Positions 8,424 through 17,681 of a stretch of 64,000 bases of DNA are shown here, piece by piece. This DNA is from JBCDHN01 sp965224535 (GTDB lineage Bacteria > Verrucomicrobiota > Verrucomicrobiia > Verrucomicrobiales > DEV007). The stretch is taken from NCBI GenBank assembly GCA_965224535.1, contig CBDCZR010000029.1, positions 354,475-418,474 of the forward strand. Direction: 5' to 3'. The position numbers were made by a program, and so were the translations under genes. Positions within the stretch are counted from its first letter, which is position 1. Each line of letters starts with the position of its first letter. A model generated the notes under the pieces. It made no database searches. It was given only the letters and a program-made list of their open reading frames with translations, and was not told the origin of the DNA.

Positions 8424-9497
8424 CTACGGCTCCTCGTCCACCGTTTCGTCCCGCTGGTAGATCGGCAATTGCCGGTAAGGCACGGTGAAGGAGAGGACCA
8501 TCATGGCCGTGCCGTAAACTTCGCCGCCGCTTCGCGATTGCCAGGAACCGGTGGGCTTTTGCTTGGGGAGGTAGTGGGTGTACATCCACTCCGCGTATTT
8601 TTGCCAGTATTTGCCGCCAAGCTGAAACATGCCCTGGGCGTTGTAGTAGTTGCCGTAATACTCGTGGGAACTGCTGGGCAGGCGTTGGAAGGTGTTGAGG
8701 ATGAACTCGCCGGCTTTGTATGTGGATTCGTGCCCGTGGTAGCCGCACAATTCCAGGCACAGCAACCCGCATCCGGTCAGTGATTCGGCGTGCCCGCGCG
8801 TATCGGTGTAGCCAAAGGTTCCCATGCGCTGATCGTGACGCGCAAAGACGTACTGCACGGCCTTTTTGATCGCCTCATCGGGAACGGGCGCGCCGTTTAG
8901 CTTGGCGGAGCGCAGGCTCATCAGCGCCCAACCGGAGCAAGACAAATCGCTGTCGCGAGAGTCCGGCTTGTAGCGCCAGCCGCCCTCGTAGCCCTTACTT
9001 TTCGGGATGGCCTGGGAGCGGAGGATTAACTCCGTGGCTTTGCCCAAAGCGGGGTCGAGCTGATCCTGACGCTCGCGGTCGACCATGCCGGAAACCTCCG
9101 AAAGGAAGAGCGTGGCGATGTTGTGCGCGTACATGGGCCCGTGCCCGGAACTGCCGGGCTTGTCCAGCAAACCGTTGCGCTGCTGGTAGCGCAAAACGTA
9201 GTCGATGCAGCGGTTGATGGCCTCCCCGTAGTCGCCGTAGCCGGGAATGTGCCCCTTGGAGAGGAACGCCATGCCCACCAGACCCACGATTCCGGTGGAA
9301 TCGCCGTGGCGGTCGGGAAAATGCCCCTCCGGCTGCTGATTTTTGGTCAAAAAGTCGAGCCCGGCGTCGGTGGCTTTGTCGACCTCCGCGCGGTACTGGG
9401 AGAAGACGTTTTGGGCGATGTCACCCTGGGCTGCGGAAATTCCGAATCCCAGGCACCAAATTCCAAAAACGCACCAAAAACGGCCAGGAATTTTCAC
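8424..9497 (-). CDS. Exported terpenoid-cyclase/prenyltransferase-fold protein
   Basis: 357 residues, probably started at a GTG that overlaps the upstream gene's stop (GTGA), which indicates translational coupling. A hydrophobic export signal (about residues 5-24, ending near SAAQG) leads into repeated alpha/alpha-barrel units such as AGLDFLTKNQQPEGHF, INRCIDYVLRYQQRNG, GGWRYKPDSRDSDLSCSGW and QYVFARHDQRMGTFGY. This is the squalene-cyclase/prenyltransferase-like repeat fold common in planctomycete and verrucomicrobial exported proteins; the catalytic role in these homologues is not established. Its signal peptide is written in a low-complexity, repeat-like DNA (9440-9490). The frame is open to 9626, but that extension overlaps the upstream gene and looks unnatural. 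Confidence 0.75.
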   Translation of the reverse strand: MKIPGRFWCVFGIWCLGFGISAAQGDIAQNVFSQYRAEVDKATDAGLDFLTKNQQPEGHFPDRHGDSTGIVGLVGMAFLSKGHIPGYGDYGEAINRCIDYVLRYQQRNGLLDKPGSSGHGPMYAHNIATLFLSEVSGMVDRERQDQLDPALGKATELILRSQAIPKSKGYEGGWRYKPDSRDSDLSCSGWALMSLRSAKLNGAPVPDEAIKKAVQYVFARHDQRMGTFGYTDTRGHAESLTGCGLLCLELCGYHGHESTYKAGEFILNTFQRLPSSSHEYYGNYYNAQGMFQLGGKYWQKYAEWMYTHYLPKQKPTGSWQSRSGGEVYGTAMMVLSFTVPYRQLPIYQRDETVDEEP

Positions 9498-12400
9498 TTC
9501 GCCTTGCGCGCCTCCGTCGCGATGATGCGGAAATACTGGTTCACCAGACCCTGGTATTCCTGCGGAGCGCCGGCGTTGCCCTGGTTGGTGATGTCGTTTT
9601 TCAGCGTGCCTTGGAATCGGGCCCAATCTTCGGCGGAAATGCCGAGTTTGGCCATTTCCGGCGGGACGCCGCTGGCATCGGCGGCCGAACCTGCGCCTTG
9701 CTCGTTGAGCGATTCCGCGCCCTCAGAGGGTTCGCCGGGCTGACCTTGTTGCTGCGAGGGTTGCTGCTGCTGGGACTGCGCGGTCATCTGTTGGCCCATC
9801 GCGCCCATGTTTTCAGCGGCTTGCTGGGCCATCTGCTGGAGCGAGTCCGCGGCGGCCATGGCTTGGGAGGCGGCTTCGGCGGCGCTTTGAGCTTGGGCGG
9901 CCTCACTGACCTGCTCGAAGCTCTCCGCCAATTCCTGGGAGTCCATCAGCTCGCTTTCGCCTTGATCCTGGCTCGGCGAAAGGGCGTTGGCCTGACTCTC
10001 CAACTGCTGGGCAGCCTGGCTGAGTTGCTGGGCGGCGCGCTCCAGCGATTGCTGGCTTTGCTGCTGGGCCCGGGCGCTGGCGTTGAGCGAATTTCGCTCC
10101 GCGGGGGTGGCCGGTTGCGGCGGAACCTCTCCCTGCTGAGCTTGGGCCATGGCTTCTTGCGGAGTCATGGGCTCACCGGCTTGTTGGGCCGCCTGCTGCG
10201 CGGCTTGGGCTTGAGCTTGGTCCTGCGCCTGCTGGGCGTTGGCCAATTGCTGGGCAGCAGCTTGAGCCTGTTGCTCGGCCTGGTTGAAGCTGGTTTCCGC
10301 CTGGTTGGCTTGGGCTTGGGCCTGACGTTGTTGCGCGGCTTGGGCCGCTTCTTCCAGGCCTTGAGCTTCCTGAGCCAACATCTCGGCTTCGGCGGAAACG
10401 GCTTCCTGCATCGCGGCGAGCGCTTCCTCAAGCTGGCCGGCCTGGATCGACTCCAGCGCTTCAGCGACAGCTTCCTGACGCTCGGCCAAATTTTCGAGTT
10501 CCTGCGCCATTTCCGCCGACGGCTCGGGTTGACCCTGCTGAGCCTGCTGCATCGCTTGGGCGGCTTCGGCGGCCTGCTCGGCGGCTTGCTCGAACATTTC
10601 GCCCGCGGCTTCGGCCATTTGCTCGGCGCTGGCGTTTTCAGCGGCTTGTTCGGCCATTTGCTCGGCGGCGGCTTCCATGAGTTGCTCGAATTGCTCCTCG
10701 CTCATCGGCTCGCCGGCCAAAGCTTCCGCCGCGGCTTCGGCGGCTTCTTGGGCGGCCTGTTGCATTTGGGGAGTGGGCTGCTGACCGGTCTCCGCGGCGG
10801 CCTGTTGCATGGCCTCTTGCATCGCTTCCTGCGCGGCTTCTTGCATGGCTTGCTCCGCTTGAGCCTCAAAGGCTTCTTCGGCGGCTTGAGCCATTTGTTC
10901 CGGGGTCGCGTTTTCATTCTCGGCCTGCGCTTGGGCCATTTCCTGCGCGGCTTCCTCGGCGGCTTGCTGCATTTGCTCCTCGCTCATGGCTTCGGGCGCG
11001 TTGGCCATCTGCTCGGCGGCGGCTTCGGCGAGTTGCTCGATCGCCTCTTGCATCGCTTCGTTCGGTTCCTGGCCGGTTTGGGCTTCGGCGGCTTGCTCCA
11101 TGGCTTCTTGGGCCATTTGCTCCAGAGCTTCCTGCTGCTGGGCGTTCTGCGCTTGCTCGGCCACTTGCTCGAAGTTTTCGGCAGCCTCGTTGGCGGCTTG
11201 CTCGGCGCGGTCCAAATTGTTGCGCTCGAGCTGGCGGGCCGCGTTTTCGGCCTCTTCCGTCCCTTCCTCCAGCGGCTCGCTCTCCTGATTCTCCGCGGCC
11301 ATTTGCTCCTGCAACTCGTTGGCGCGCTCGGCGATCTGTTGCTGTTCTTCGCGAAGCTGCTGCATGATTTCCTCGGTCAGCGGCTCCGCGTTTTCCGGAT
11401 CTGCGGCTTGTTCCGCGGCAGCGCGAAGTTCCGCCTGCTCTTCGGCCAATTCTTCGGCGCGTTCGGCCAACTCCTCGGCCCGCTGGTTCTGCGCTTCCAG
11501 CACCTCCTGCATCGCCTCGGGATCCTCGCGCAACATCTCGCCCAATTCGCGCTGAACCTGCTCCTGCTGCTGCTGAAACTGCTGCATTTCGCGGGCGCGC
11601 TCCTGTTCCTGCTGCTGGGCTTCGCGCGAACCCTCCTCGGCCACGTTCATGGCGTCTTCAGCGGCTTGTTCGCGAGCCTGTTCCTGCGCTTCGGCGGCCA
11701 GGCGGCGCTGTTCGTTGGCTAACTCGGTCAACTCAGCCACCTGCTCGACTTCATCCTGGCTTTCGCGCAAATTTTCCAGCACTTCGTCGATGTTGGCCAG
11801 CGCTTCGTCCAATTCTTCGCCCACCGTCTCGGCTTGTTCCTTGCGCTCCTCGTGCTCGTCGGTCAGCGGGATGTTTTCCGCCGTTTCGCGGGCCGGTTTC
11901 ACGTCGTTTTCGGCGATTTCCGCCATTTCGCGGGCGCGTTCGTCAAAAACGGTTTGCTCCATTTTTTCGGCCAAATTTTGCAGTTTTTCCTCCGCCTCGG
12001 CCATTTCCTTGCGCGCGTTGTCGACCCGTTGGAGCGCTTCGGGCGAAACCTGGTCTTGTTCGCGATCCAGCTCGCGTTTGGTCGCTTCGTTCTCGTTTTT
12101 GGCCTGTTGCAGGTCGTTTTTGGCCTGTTGCAGCGTTTCACGAATTTCGCGTTCCTGCGCTTCGAAAATTTGCTCGACCAACGGCTTTGCGCCGCGATTC
12201 AGCTGGATCTCGATCGGCTCGCTGATCGCCTTCTGGCTGCCCTTGAACCGCGCCGGCAAATTGTCGGAAATCCGCACCTGAACCGTCAACGTCCGCGCGC
12301 GTTCCAAATCCAGGCTCGCCAGATCCAGCGGCGCTTTTCCGGCCCACTGCCCGGCCGATTTTGACGGGAGCGCTTGCTCGACGATTTCCGGCGGGGTGCG

Positions 12401-13780
12401 ACCGTCGATCTTGACGAGCAATTCCGCCGCGCTGAAGCCGAAATCCTCCGTGGCGGTGTAGTTGATGGGCAAAAACTCGGTCGGCCGCAGTTGCAATTTG
12501 CGCGCTTCGGGGGCGGTGAGGGCGATTTCCGGCGCTTGGTCGCGAAGGGAGCGCAGAGTGTAGAAAATGGCCTCATTTTCGAATCCGTCGGCGTCTTTGA
12601 TCTGGATTTGCCACTCCGCCTGCTGGTCGCGTTTGAGCGGGAAGCGCCAGGTCAACTCGTTGGGATCCGGGGTCCGGGTTTGGTCCTCGAAGCGGGTTTG
12701 CGGCTCCTTGCCGACGAGCAGGTTGCCGACTTCCATGGGCCGGTTGGTCCGCGCCCGCACGGTGACCATGGTGTTCTCCAACGCCTCGATTTTTCCGTCC
12801 ACGCTCACCACTTCCACTGGCGAAAGGCCGGTGTATTCCGGGTAATCGTAGCGAATGGTCAGTTGCTCGATCTCCGGCGGCGGAACCACCTCCACGTTGA
12901 AAAATTGGCTCACCGCGGCCCCGGCATGAACGCGGTACTGAAAATCGTCCTGCACGTTGGGGAAGGTGCGGGCAAAGGTGCGCACGTGATCGTCATCCAC
13001 GTTAATCAGGTCCATGCGCTCCACCCCTTCCGGCGCTTTTTCCCCGTCGCGGCGTCGCACCGTGGCCCGGTTGAGCCGCTTGTGCCGGATGGAGACCTCC
13101 ACGGTCACGTCCGAGCCGGCCGCCACGCGAATGTGACCGGGGGTGACCGTCAGGGTGTCCTCGTAGGCGTTGCCAATTTGAAGGAACGGCGCAATGGCCC
13201 GCGCCAGCAACTTCATGCCCGGCGTGGGCCAAACCACGAAAATGAGGGCCAAAATTCCCGCCAAACTGGCCGCAACCACCGCCGCGCGTTTCACCGGGCC
13301 GTTGTCGAACTCCTCCTCGCCGTGAACCCTGCCAACATCGCGAACCGCGGATTTCACCACCTCGCCGATCAGCTCCTCCGAACCGCGAATTTCGTTGGGG
13401 TCATCGCTCGCCAACAGTTCCAGGGAGCTGGAGATGGTCTCCTGCAGCTCCGGATGCCGCGTCTCCACGTAGCGCGCGATGGTGGTGAGGGTGATTCGCT
13501 TGGTCGCCGGCCGCACCACCCACCACCAAGCGGCGAGACAGGTGATCGCCAACCCGCCCAGCGTCAGAGCCCAGCGCGCGGTGGCGGAAAAAATCGTCAC
13601 CGCCGCGTCGATGGCCATGATGGTGAGAACGCAGACCAGCGCGGTGGCGAGAACGGCGAAAACGCCCTTGGTCACGGCGATTCTTCGCACCCGGGCGATG
13701 AGTCGGCGCAGTTTATCGACGATTGGCGCCGGCAAGGCGCGAAGATTGTGCTCGGTGAAGGTGGGATTTGCGGTGTTCAT
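9494..13780 (-). CDS. DUF4175-like membrane protein with giant Ala/Gln/Glu coiled coil
   Basis: 1428 residues. There are three hydrophobic segments near the N terminus (about 39-64, 69-88 and 165-185), then a periplasmic beta-rich part (about 200-540, with DYPEYTG as in DUF4175-type proteins). From about 545 to 1370 the protein is built almost wholly of A, E, Q, M and N, in repeating patterns such as EQMAQAAEEA and QEAMQQAAAE, a very long coiled coil. The last 60 residues are ordinary again. Homologues in this phylum are typically annotated DUF4175. It starts the leftward run with the cyclase-fold and FHA proteins, and its stop overlaps the next start by 4 bp. A structural role across the periplasm is inference. 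Its repetitiveness creates very long antisense frames, which are not genes. Confidence 0.75.
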   Translation of the reverse strand: MNTANPTFTEHNLRALPAPIVDKLRRLIARVRRIAVTKGVFAVLATALVCVLTIMAIDAAVTIFSATARWALTLGGLAITCLAAWWWVVRPATKRITLTTIARYVETRHPELQETISSSLELLASDDPNEIRGSEELIGEVVKSAVRDVGRVHGEEEFDNGPVKRAAVVAASLAGILALIFVVWPTPGMKLLARAIAPFLQIGNAYEDTLTVTPGHIRVAAGSDVTVEVSIRHKRLNRATVRRRDGEKAPEGVERMDLINVDDDHVRTFARTFPNVQDDFQYRVHAGAAVSQFFNVEVVPPPEIEQLTIRYDYPEYTGLSPVEVVSVDGKIEALENTMVTVRARTNRPMEVGNLLVGKEPQTRFEDQTRTPDPNELTWRFPLKRDQQAEWQIQIKDADGFENEAIFYTLRSLRDQAPEIALTAPEARKLQLRPTEFLPINYTATEDFGFSAAELLVKIDGRTPPEIVEQALPSKSAGQWAGKAPLDLASLDLERARTLTVQVRISDNLPARFKGSQKAISEPIEIQLNRGAKPLVEQIFEAQEREIRETLQQAKNDLQQAKNENEATKRELDREQDQVSPEALQRVDNARKEMAEAEEKLQNLAEKMEQTVFDERAREMAEIAENDVKPARETAENIPLTDEHEERKEQAETVGEELDEALANIDEVLENLRESQDEVEQVAELTELANEQRRLAAEAQEQAREQAAEDAMNVAEEGSREAQQQEQERAREMQQFQQQQEQVQRELGEMLREDPEAMQEVLEAQNQRAEELAERAEELAEEQAELRAAAEQAADPENAEPLTEEIMQQLREEQQQIAERANELQEQMAAENQESEPLEEGTEEAENAARQLERNNLDRAEQAANEAAENFEQVAEQAQNAQQQEALEQMAQEAMEQAAEAQTGQEPNEAMQEAIEQLAEAAAEQMANAPEAMSEEQMQQAAEEAAQEMAQAQAENENATPEQMAQAAEEAFEAQAEQAMQEAAQEAMQEAMQQAAAETGQQPTPQMQQAAQEAAEAAAEALAGEPMSEEQFEQLMEAAAEQMAEQAAENASAEQMAEAAGEMFEQAAEQAAEAAQAMQQAQQGQPEPSAEMAQELENLAERQEAVAEALESIQAGQLEEALAAMQEAVSAEAEMLAQEAQGLEEAAQAAQQRQAQAQANQAETSFNQAEQQAQAAAQQLANAQQAQDQAQAQAAQQAAQQAGEPMTPQEAMAQAQQGEVPPQPATPAERNSLNASARAQQQSQQSLERAAQQLSQAAQQLESQANALSPSQDQGESELMDSQELAESFEQVSEAAQAQSAAEAASQAMAAADSLQQMAQQAAENMGAMGQQMTAQSQQQQPSQQQGQPGEPSEGAESLNEQGAGSAADASGVPPEMAKLGISAEDWARFQGTLKNDITNQGNAGAPQEYQGLVNQYFRIIATEARKAK

Positions 13781-13888
13781 GGCGGAGTAGCTGGTTCTGA
13801 CAGCATTTCGGCGGGAATGTTTGATCGCAAGCGCGATTTCCGCCGAAACCGGGCTCCGCCGGCCCGTTTTGATCCGGTCCCTAACCCC

Positions 13889-14485
13889 CTAACCCCGGTC
13901 TTTGTCGTCTTTGCACTTCTCGCGGTCGCGATCGCGGTCCTTGTTCTTGCAGCGCTTTGAGTCGGATTCAGACGTGGTTGTGGGGAAGCTGTCGTCGTCG
14001 CAAATCGACGAAGAATCGGAATCCGAGTCCGAGGACGGTTTTCGCGGCCGGACGGGCCGATTGTCAGGGTTGGAGTAGAAGGCGATCTCGGCCACGGGAT
14101 CGTAAAGCACGGTTAGGGTCGCTTCGCGCAAAACCCGGCCGGGCGTCGGCGCGTTTTCGATTTTGCTGAGCGCGTGAATTTCATCCAGCAGCGCTTGTTT
14201 GGTGCGTTTGCGCGTGCCGCCGTCCGGAATGAAAAAGGAACCCTGCCGCAGGTTGATCCAGCTTCCCGTCCGCCAGCTTGCAGGGTAGTTGGAGGCCAGT
14301 TCCGTGGGAAAATAGCGCTTGTTGGGCTTGTCAGGCTCGGTCCGGACGAGCTTCCAGGTTTGCTCGGCGCGTTCGTTGGCGTTGCGCAGGTGGCGGGTTC
14401 GGGTGGCGCAACCGGCCAACAGGCCTGCCAGCAGAATGAGGGTTAGGATTCGGGTGCAGCGGTGAGCGGTTTTCCGGGATTTCAT
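13889..14485 (-). CDS. Small lipoprotein with charged, low-complexity C terminus
   Basis: 198 residues from the ATG at 14485. The signal sequence ends in the lipobox LLAGC, giving an acylated Cys at about residue 27. The middle (about 30-145) is soluble and unrecognised. The C terminus alternates Ser/Asp runs (SSDSDSDSSS) with a Lys/Asp/Arg tail (KDRDRDREK). The frame is open upstream to 14776, but the lipoprotein signal fixes the start. No family was recognised; probable envelope localisation is the only supported inference. Confidence 0.6.
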   Translation of the reverse strand: MKSRKTAHRCTRILTLILLAGLLAGCATRTRHLRNANERAEQTWKLVRTEPDKPNKRYFPTELASNYPASWRTGSWINLRQGSFFIPDGGTRKRTKQALLDEIHALSKIENAPTPGRVLREATLTVLYDPVAEIAFYSNPDNRPVRPRKPSSDSDSDSSSICDDDSFPTTTSESDSKRCKNKDRDRDREKCKDDKDRG

Positions 14486-14811
14486 GGCGCGTTTTGGGGC
14501 TTTTCGGGCGAAACCCGCCAGAGACGCGGTTTTTGCGCGAATTTGCGAAATTTCTCGGAAAAACGCGCCGGTTAGCGTCCAAATTCGGAGATCCGGCACC
14601 GCATCGACCTTCCGGTCCCGGTGCGGGTACAAGCGCAGCTTGCGAGCCTGATTTTCGCCCAAATCCGCCAGCCACAAGCGGTCGTGACGCCAGGTTTTCA
14701 GAGTGTCAGGACACAACCGGAGCCGTGTCCGGAGGTCGTCATGCTTGTCGATTGGTTTGTGGCGAATTTTGCGCAAAATCCCCGCGGATATCCAACACTT
14801 TTGTCGTGCTG
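14486..14811. other. Non-coding gap, nothing recognised
   Basis: 326 bp between the lipoprotein start and the M14 peptidase stop. Both strands are open in places because of high GC content, but I see no start with family-like sequence, no tRNA and no clear terminator. Confidence 0.4.
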
Positions 14812-15594
14812 TTAGCCAACGACGATCGCCTCCAGAAATCGCTCCTGAGCCCGTACCCGGTCAAACAGCGAATATTCCGACGGAGTCTCGAACGTGAGCG
14901 AAACCGGCACGCAATCGAGCGCTAGCTGGACGGCTTCGGGCAAGCCGCCTTCAACCTCCCGCAATTCGTCCGCCAATTCACCAAAATCGCCGTCGTGGCG
15001 AATCAATGCCGACTGGGCCGGTCGCCCTTCGATATCGCCGTCCGGTTGCCGCGGGACGATCGCTTCCACGGCATCGAGCCCCCGCTCGCCGACGCTGCGT
15101 CCCGGCGGACTTAGCTCGTAAACGTAGCAACCTCGCGCGTCGTAGTCTTCGTGCAAACACACGCCAACGGCAAAGCGGGATTCACCCAAAAACTGCCGCC
15201 AGGCGCCGATCAACGGGTGGGCGAGATCGCCAAAACAACGGTTCAAATCCTCGCCGTCCGCGTTGTGGCGGCGGTTGTGGATCAAACCCCACGGATTCAG
15301 GCACGGGAAGATGACGCAGGGCCGCGCGGCGAGAAATTCCGCGTTTGCTTCCGCCCATTGAACCAAACCCACGGTCGCCGCGGGTTCATCCCCGTGAATC
15401 CCGGCGGAAACGTAGAAACCGCCGCCGTCGCCCCGCGAATCGGCGCTTTTTAGCCCAAAAACCGGGTAGTCGCCGGAATTGGCGACCGTTTCCATGGTGA
15501 GGCGCGCGTTTTCAGCCACAACTCGCCAACGCGCCGTCAGCGCATCGTAGTCGTGAGCGGCGTGTTGGAGCAAAAACTGGCGTTCGTCGTTCAT
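14812..15594 (-). CDS. M14-type zinc carboxypeptidase / succinylglutamate desuccinylase-like protein
   Basis: 260 residues from the ATG at 15594. The zinc ligands of M14 peptidases are visible: HGDE (H67, E70) and H148 in VCLHEDYD. So are the substrate-binding NPWG (100-103) and DLNR (116-119) motifs, and a likely catalytic Glu236 in FETPS. The short, single-domain build without a signal peptide fits cytoplasmic M14 peptidases acting on murein peptides or amino-acid derivatives. It is divergent from the 176-residue gene with 54 bp between the starts. The frame continues upstream to 16215, but that part is antisense to the neighbour and has no family match. Confidence 0.75.
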   Translation of the reverse strand: MNDERQFLLQHAAHDYDALTARWRVVAENARLTMETVANSGDYPVFGLKSADSRGDGGGFYVSAGIHGDEPAATVGLVQWAEANAEFLAARPCVIFPCLNPWGLIHNRRHNADGEDLNRCFGDLAHPLIGAWRQFLGESRFAVGVCLHEDYDARGCYVYELSPPGRSVGERGLDAVEAIVPRQPDGDIEGRPAQSALIRHDGDFGELADELREVEGGLPEAVQLALDCVPVSLTFETPSEYSLFDRVRAQERFLEAIVVG

Positions 15595-15648
15595 CGGTCG
15601 AAAAAAACACCGCTTTTCTTCCCAGCGGCGTGAGTATAGTGAAAGTCC

Positions 15649-16179
15649 ATGCAACTCACAGACGATCAAGTGCAACAAGTGCGGCAATGGGCCGGCGACG
15701 GCGCCAGCCTGGGCGAAATTCAGCGGCGGATGGACGAACAGTTCGACCTCAGCATCTCGTTCATGGAGACGCGCTTTCTCCTCGGCGACCACGGCATCCA
15801 ACTGCGCGAGGAGGAGAAAGAGACGGATGCGCCGCCGCAGAGTCCCGACGATTCCGGACTCATCGGAGGCGAGGGAGGCGCTGATTTGGGTGGCGAAGGT
15901 GAAATCGGCGGGGAAGGCGGGGACGGCGGAGATTTGCCCGGCCGGCCGCTCGGGGGCATGGGATCGGTTTCGGTAACCCTGGACACCATCGCCCAGCCCG
16001 GGATGATGGCCAGCGGCAGGGCCACTTTCAGCGATGGCGAAGGCGCTGCTTGGTACGTGGATGAATTTGGCCGCCTGGGATTGAACCCGGATACGCCGAA
16101 TTACCGCCCCAGCGAGGCGGATTTGGGCACCTTTCAGGAAGAACTGGCCAAAGTCGCGCAGAAGGCCGGATTGGGCTAA
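15649..16179 (+). CDS. Uncharacterised protein with glycine-rich linker
   Basis: 176 residues. A short helical head with an HTH-like pattern (DDQVQQVRQWAGDGASLGEI, residues 4-23) leads into a Gly/Glu-rich linker at about 75-105, then a compact beta-rich tail (VSVTLDTIAQPGMMASGRAT). Similar two-part proteins occur in Verrucomicrobiota, but I cannot name a function. A TATAGT hexamer at 15635-15640 lies only 8 bp before the ATG, so a leaderless transcript is possible. It is divergent from the M14 peptidase and 46 bp upstream of aminopeptidase P. Confidence 0.6.
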   Translation: MQLTDDQVQQVRQWAGDGASLGEIQRRMDEQFDLSISFMETRFLLGDHGIQLREEEKETDAPPQSPDDSGLIGGEGGADLGGEGEIGGEGGDGGDLPGRPLGGMGSVSVTLDTIAQPGMMASGRATFSDGEGAAWYVDEFGRLGLNPDTPNYRPSEADLGTFQEELAKVAQKAGLG

Positions 16180-16225
16180 ACTTCCGAAGTCTGAAATTCG
16201 AAATCCACGCCCCACTGCTTGCGAA

Positions 16226-17551
16226 GTGCGCTACGACCCCATCGATCCCCGGCTGTTCGCCGAAAACCGCGCCAAACTCGCCGCCCAGCTCAAACCCGGC
16301 TCGTTCGCGATCGTCCACGCCAACGACATCATGCCGCAAAGCGCCGACGGGGTCATGCGCTTCTACCAAAGCAGCGACCTGTTTTGGCTGACCGGCGTCG
16401 ATCAGGAAGAAACCGCGCTCATCCTTAACCCACACGCCAAAAATCCGGCGGACCGGGAATTGCTCTTCGTGCGTGAGACTTCGGACGAAATCCGCCTCTG
16501 GGAGGGCAACAAGCTCACCCAAGAAGAAGCGGCCGCGGTTTCCGGCGTGCAAACCGTGTTTTGGTCGGACAAATTCGACCGCGAGTGGCGGCGGCTCATG
16601 AAATGCTGGGACACCGTCTACCTCAACGCCAACGAACACCCGCGCAACGCCAGCCACGTCCAAACGCGCGAAGACCGCTTTCGCCTGCGTTGCCAGGGTC
16701 TCTACCCGCGCCACCGTTACGAGCGCCTCGCGCCCCTAACCTACCCCCTGCGCGCCGTGAAATCGGAGGTGGAGCTGGCGCTCTTGCGCAAAGCCTGCGA
16801 CATCACCGAACTCGGCTTCCGACGCGTCTGCCGCTTCGTCAAACCAGGGGTGACCGAGTACGAAGTGGAGGCTGAATTCATCCACGAATTCCTGCGTCAC
16901 GGCTCGCGCGGTTTTGCCTACAACCCCATCATCGCCACCGGCAAAAACGCCTGCATCCTGCACTATCTGGAAAACGACGACACCTGTCAGGATGGCCAAC
17001 TGCTGCTCCTTGACGTGGCCGCGGAATACGCCCACTACAACGCGGATTTAACCCGCGTCATCCCCGTTAACGGCAAATTCACCGAGCGGCAGCGCGCCAT
17101 TTACAACGCGGTGTTGCACGTATTTTCCGCCTGCCGCGATGAATTGCTGAAACCCGGCGTGGAGATCAAAGCCTACCAAAAAGAGGTCGGCAAGTGCATG
17201 GAAACCGAGCTTTTGAGCCTGGGACTGCTCGACGCCGCCGAAGTGGCCAAGGAACGCGCCAAAGACGACACCGAAGACGAGGTGAAAGAGGAAAAACGGC
17301 TCTACCGCAAATATTTCATGCACGGCACCTCCCACAGCCTGGGCTTGGACGTCCACGACGTCGCTCCCGCCGACCGCATCGTGCTGGAAGGCGCGGTTTA
17401 CACAATTGAGCCCGGAATTTACCTACCGGACGAAGGGTTCGGCATCCGGCTGGAAAACGACTTCATCGTGCGCAGCGACGGGAACGTGGATTTGTTCCCC
17501 AACGTGCCGATCGAGGCAGAGGACATCGAGGCGTTGATGGCGGGAGAGTAG
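16226..17551 (+). CDS. pepP: Xaa-Pro aminopeptidase (aminopeptidase P)
   Basis: 441 residues from a GTG at 16226. Cytoplasmic M24-family metallopeptidase removing the first residue from peptides with proline second. It has the N-terminal AMP_N domain (about 1-140) and the pita-bread catalytic domain with all five metal ligands visible: D263 (LLLDVAAEY), D274 (NADLTR), H370 (GTSHSLGLDVHD), E395 (YTIEPGIYL) and E410 (GIRLEND). Length matches the bacterial enzyme. An insert rich in charged residues (about 338-360) precedes the His motif. It is possibly co-transcribed with the preceding 176-residue gene. Confidence 0.92.
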   Translation: MRYDPIDPRLFAENRAKLAAQLKPGSFAIVHANDIMPQSADGVMRFYQSSDLFWLTGVDQEETALILNPHAKNPADRELLFVRETSDEIRLWEGNKLTQEEAAAVSGVQTVFWSDKFDREWRRLMKCWDTVYLNANEHPRNASHVQTREDRFRLRCQGLYPRHRYERLAPLTYPLRAVKSEVELALLRKACDITELGFRRVCRFVKPGVTEYEVEAEFIHEFLRHGSRGFAYNPIIATGKNACILHYLENDDTCQDGQLLLLDVAAEYAHYNADLTRVIPVNGKFTERQRAIYNAVLHVFSACRDELLKPGVEIKAYQKEVGKCMETELLSLGLLDAAEVAKERAKDDTEDEVKEEKRLYRKYFMHGTSHSLGLDVHDVAPADRIVLEGAVYTIEPGIYLPDEGFGIRLENDFIVRSDGNVDLFPNVPIEAEDIEALMAGE

Positions 17552-17610
17552 CGTCCCCGCGCGTCATCATGGCCCGAGTTTCGAGTTTCGGATTTCAAGT
17601 TTCGAGTTTC

Positions 17611-17649
17611 AAAAAAAGCGGGAACCTTCCCTTCCGGAAAGGTCCCCGC
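17611..17649 (-). terminator. Rho-independent terminator of the Spy-like gene
   Basis: Read on the minus strand, a GC-rich stem (17639-17649 pairing with 17618-17628, one mismatch) is followed directly by seven T residues (complement of 17611-17617). It lies 33 bp past the stop of the Spy-like gene. The adjoining 17575-17612 has repeated TTTCGAGTTTC words. Confidence 0.75.
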
Positions 17650-17681
17650 CGAGAGAGAAATGTTAGGATTCGCCAGGAAGC

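Noticed and set aside
9611..11722. 703-codon rightward frame antisense to the coiled-coil giant
   Set aside because: It is the mirror of Ala/Gln/Glu codons (GCN, CAG, GAA), which read as Leu/Gly/Phe/His on the other strand; no start context or family.
12374..13960. 528-codon rightward frame
   Set aside because: Antisense to the DUF4175-like part; open only because of high GC and biased codon use.
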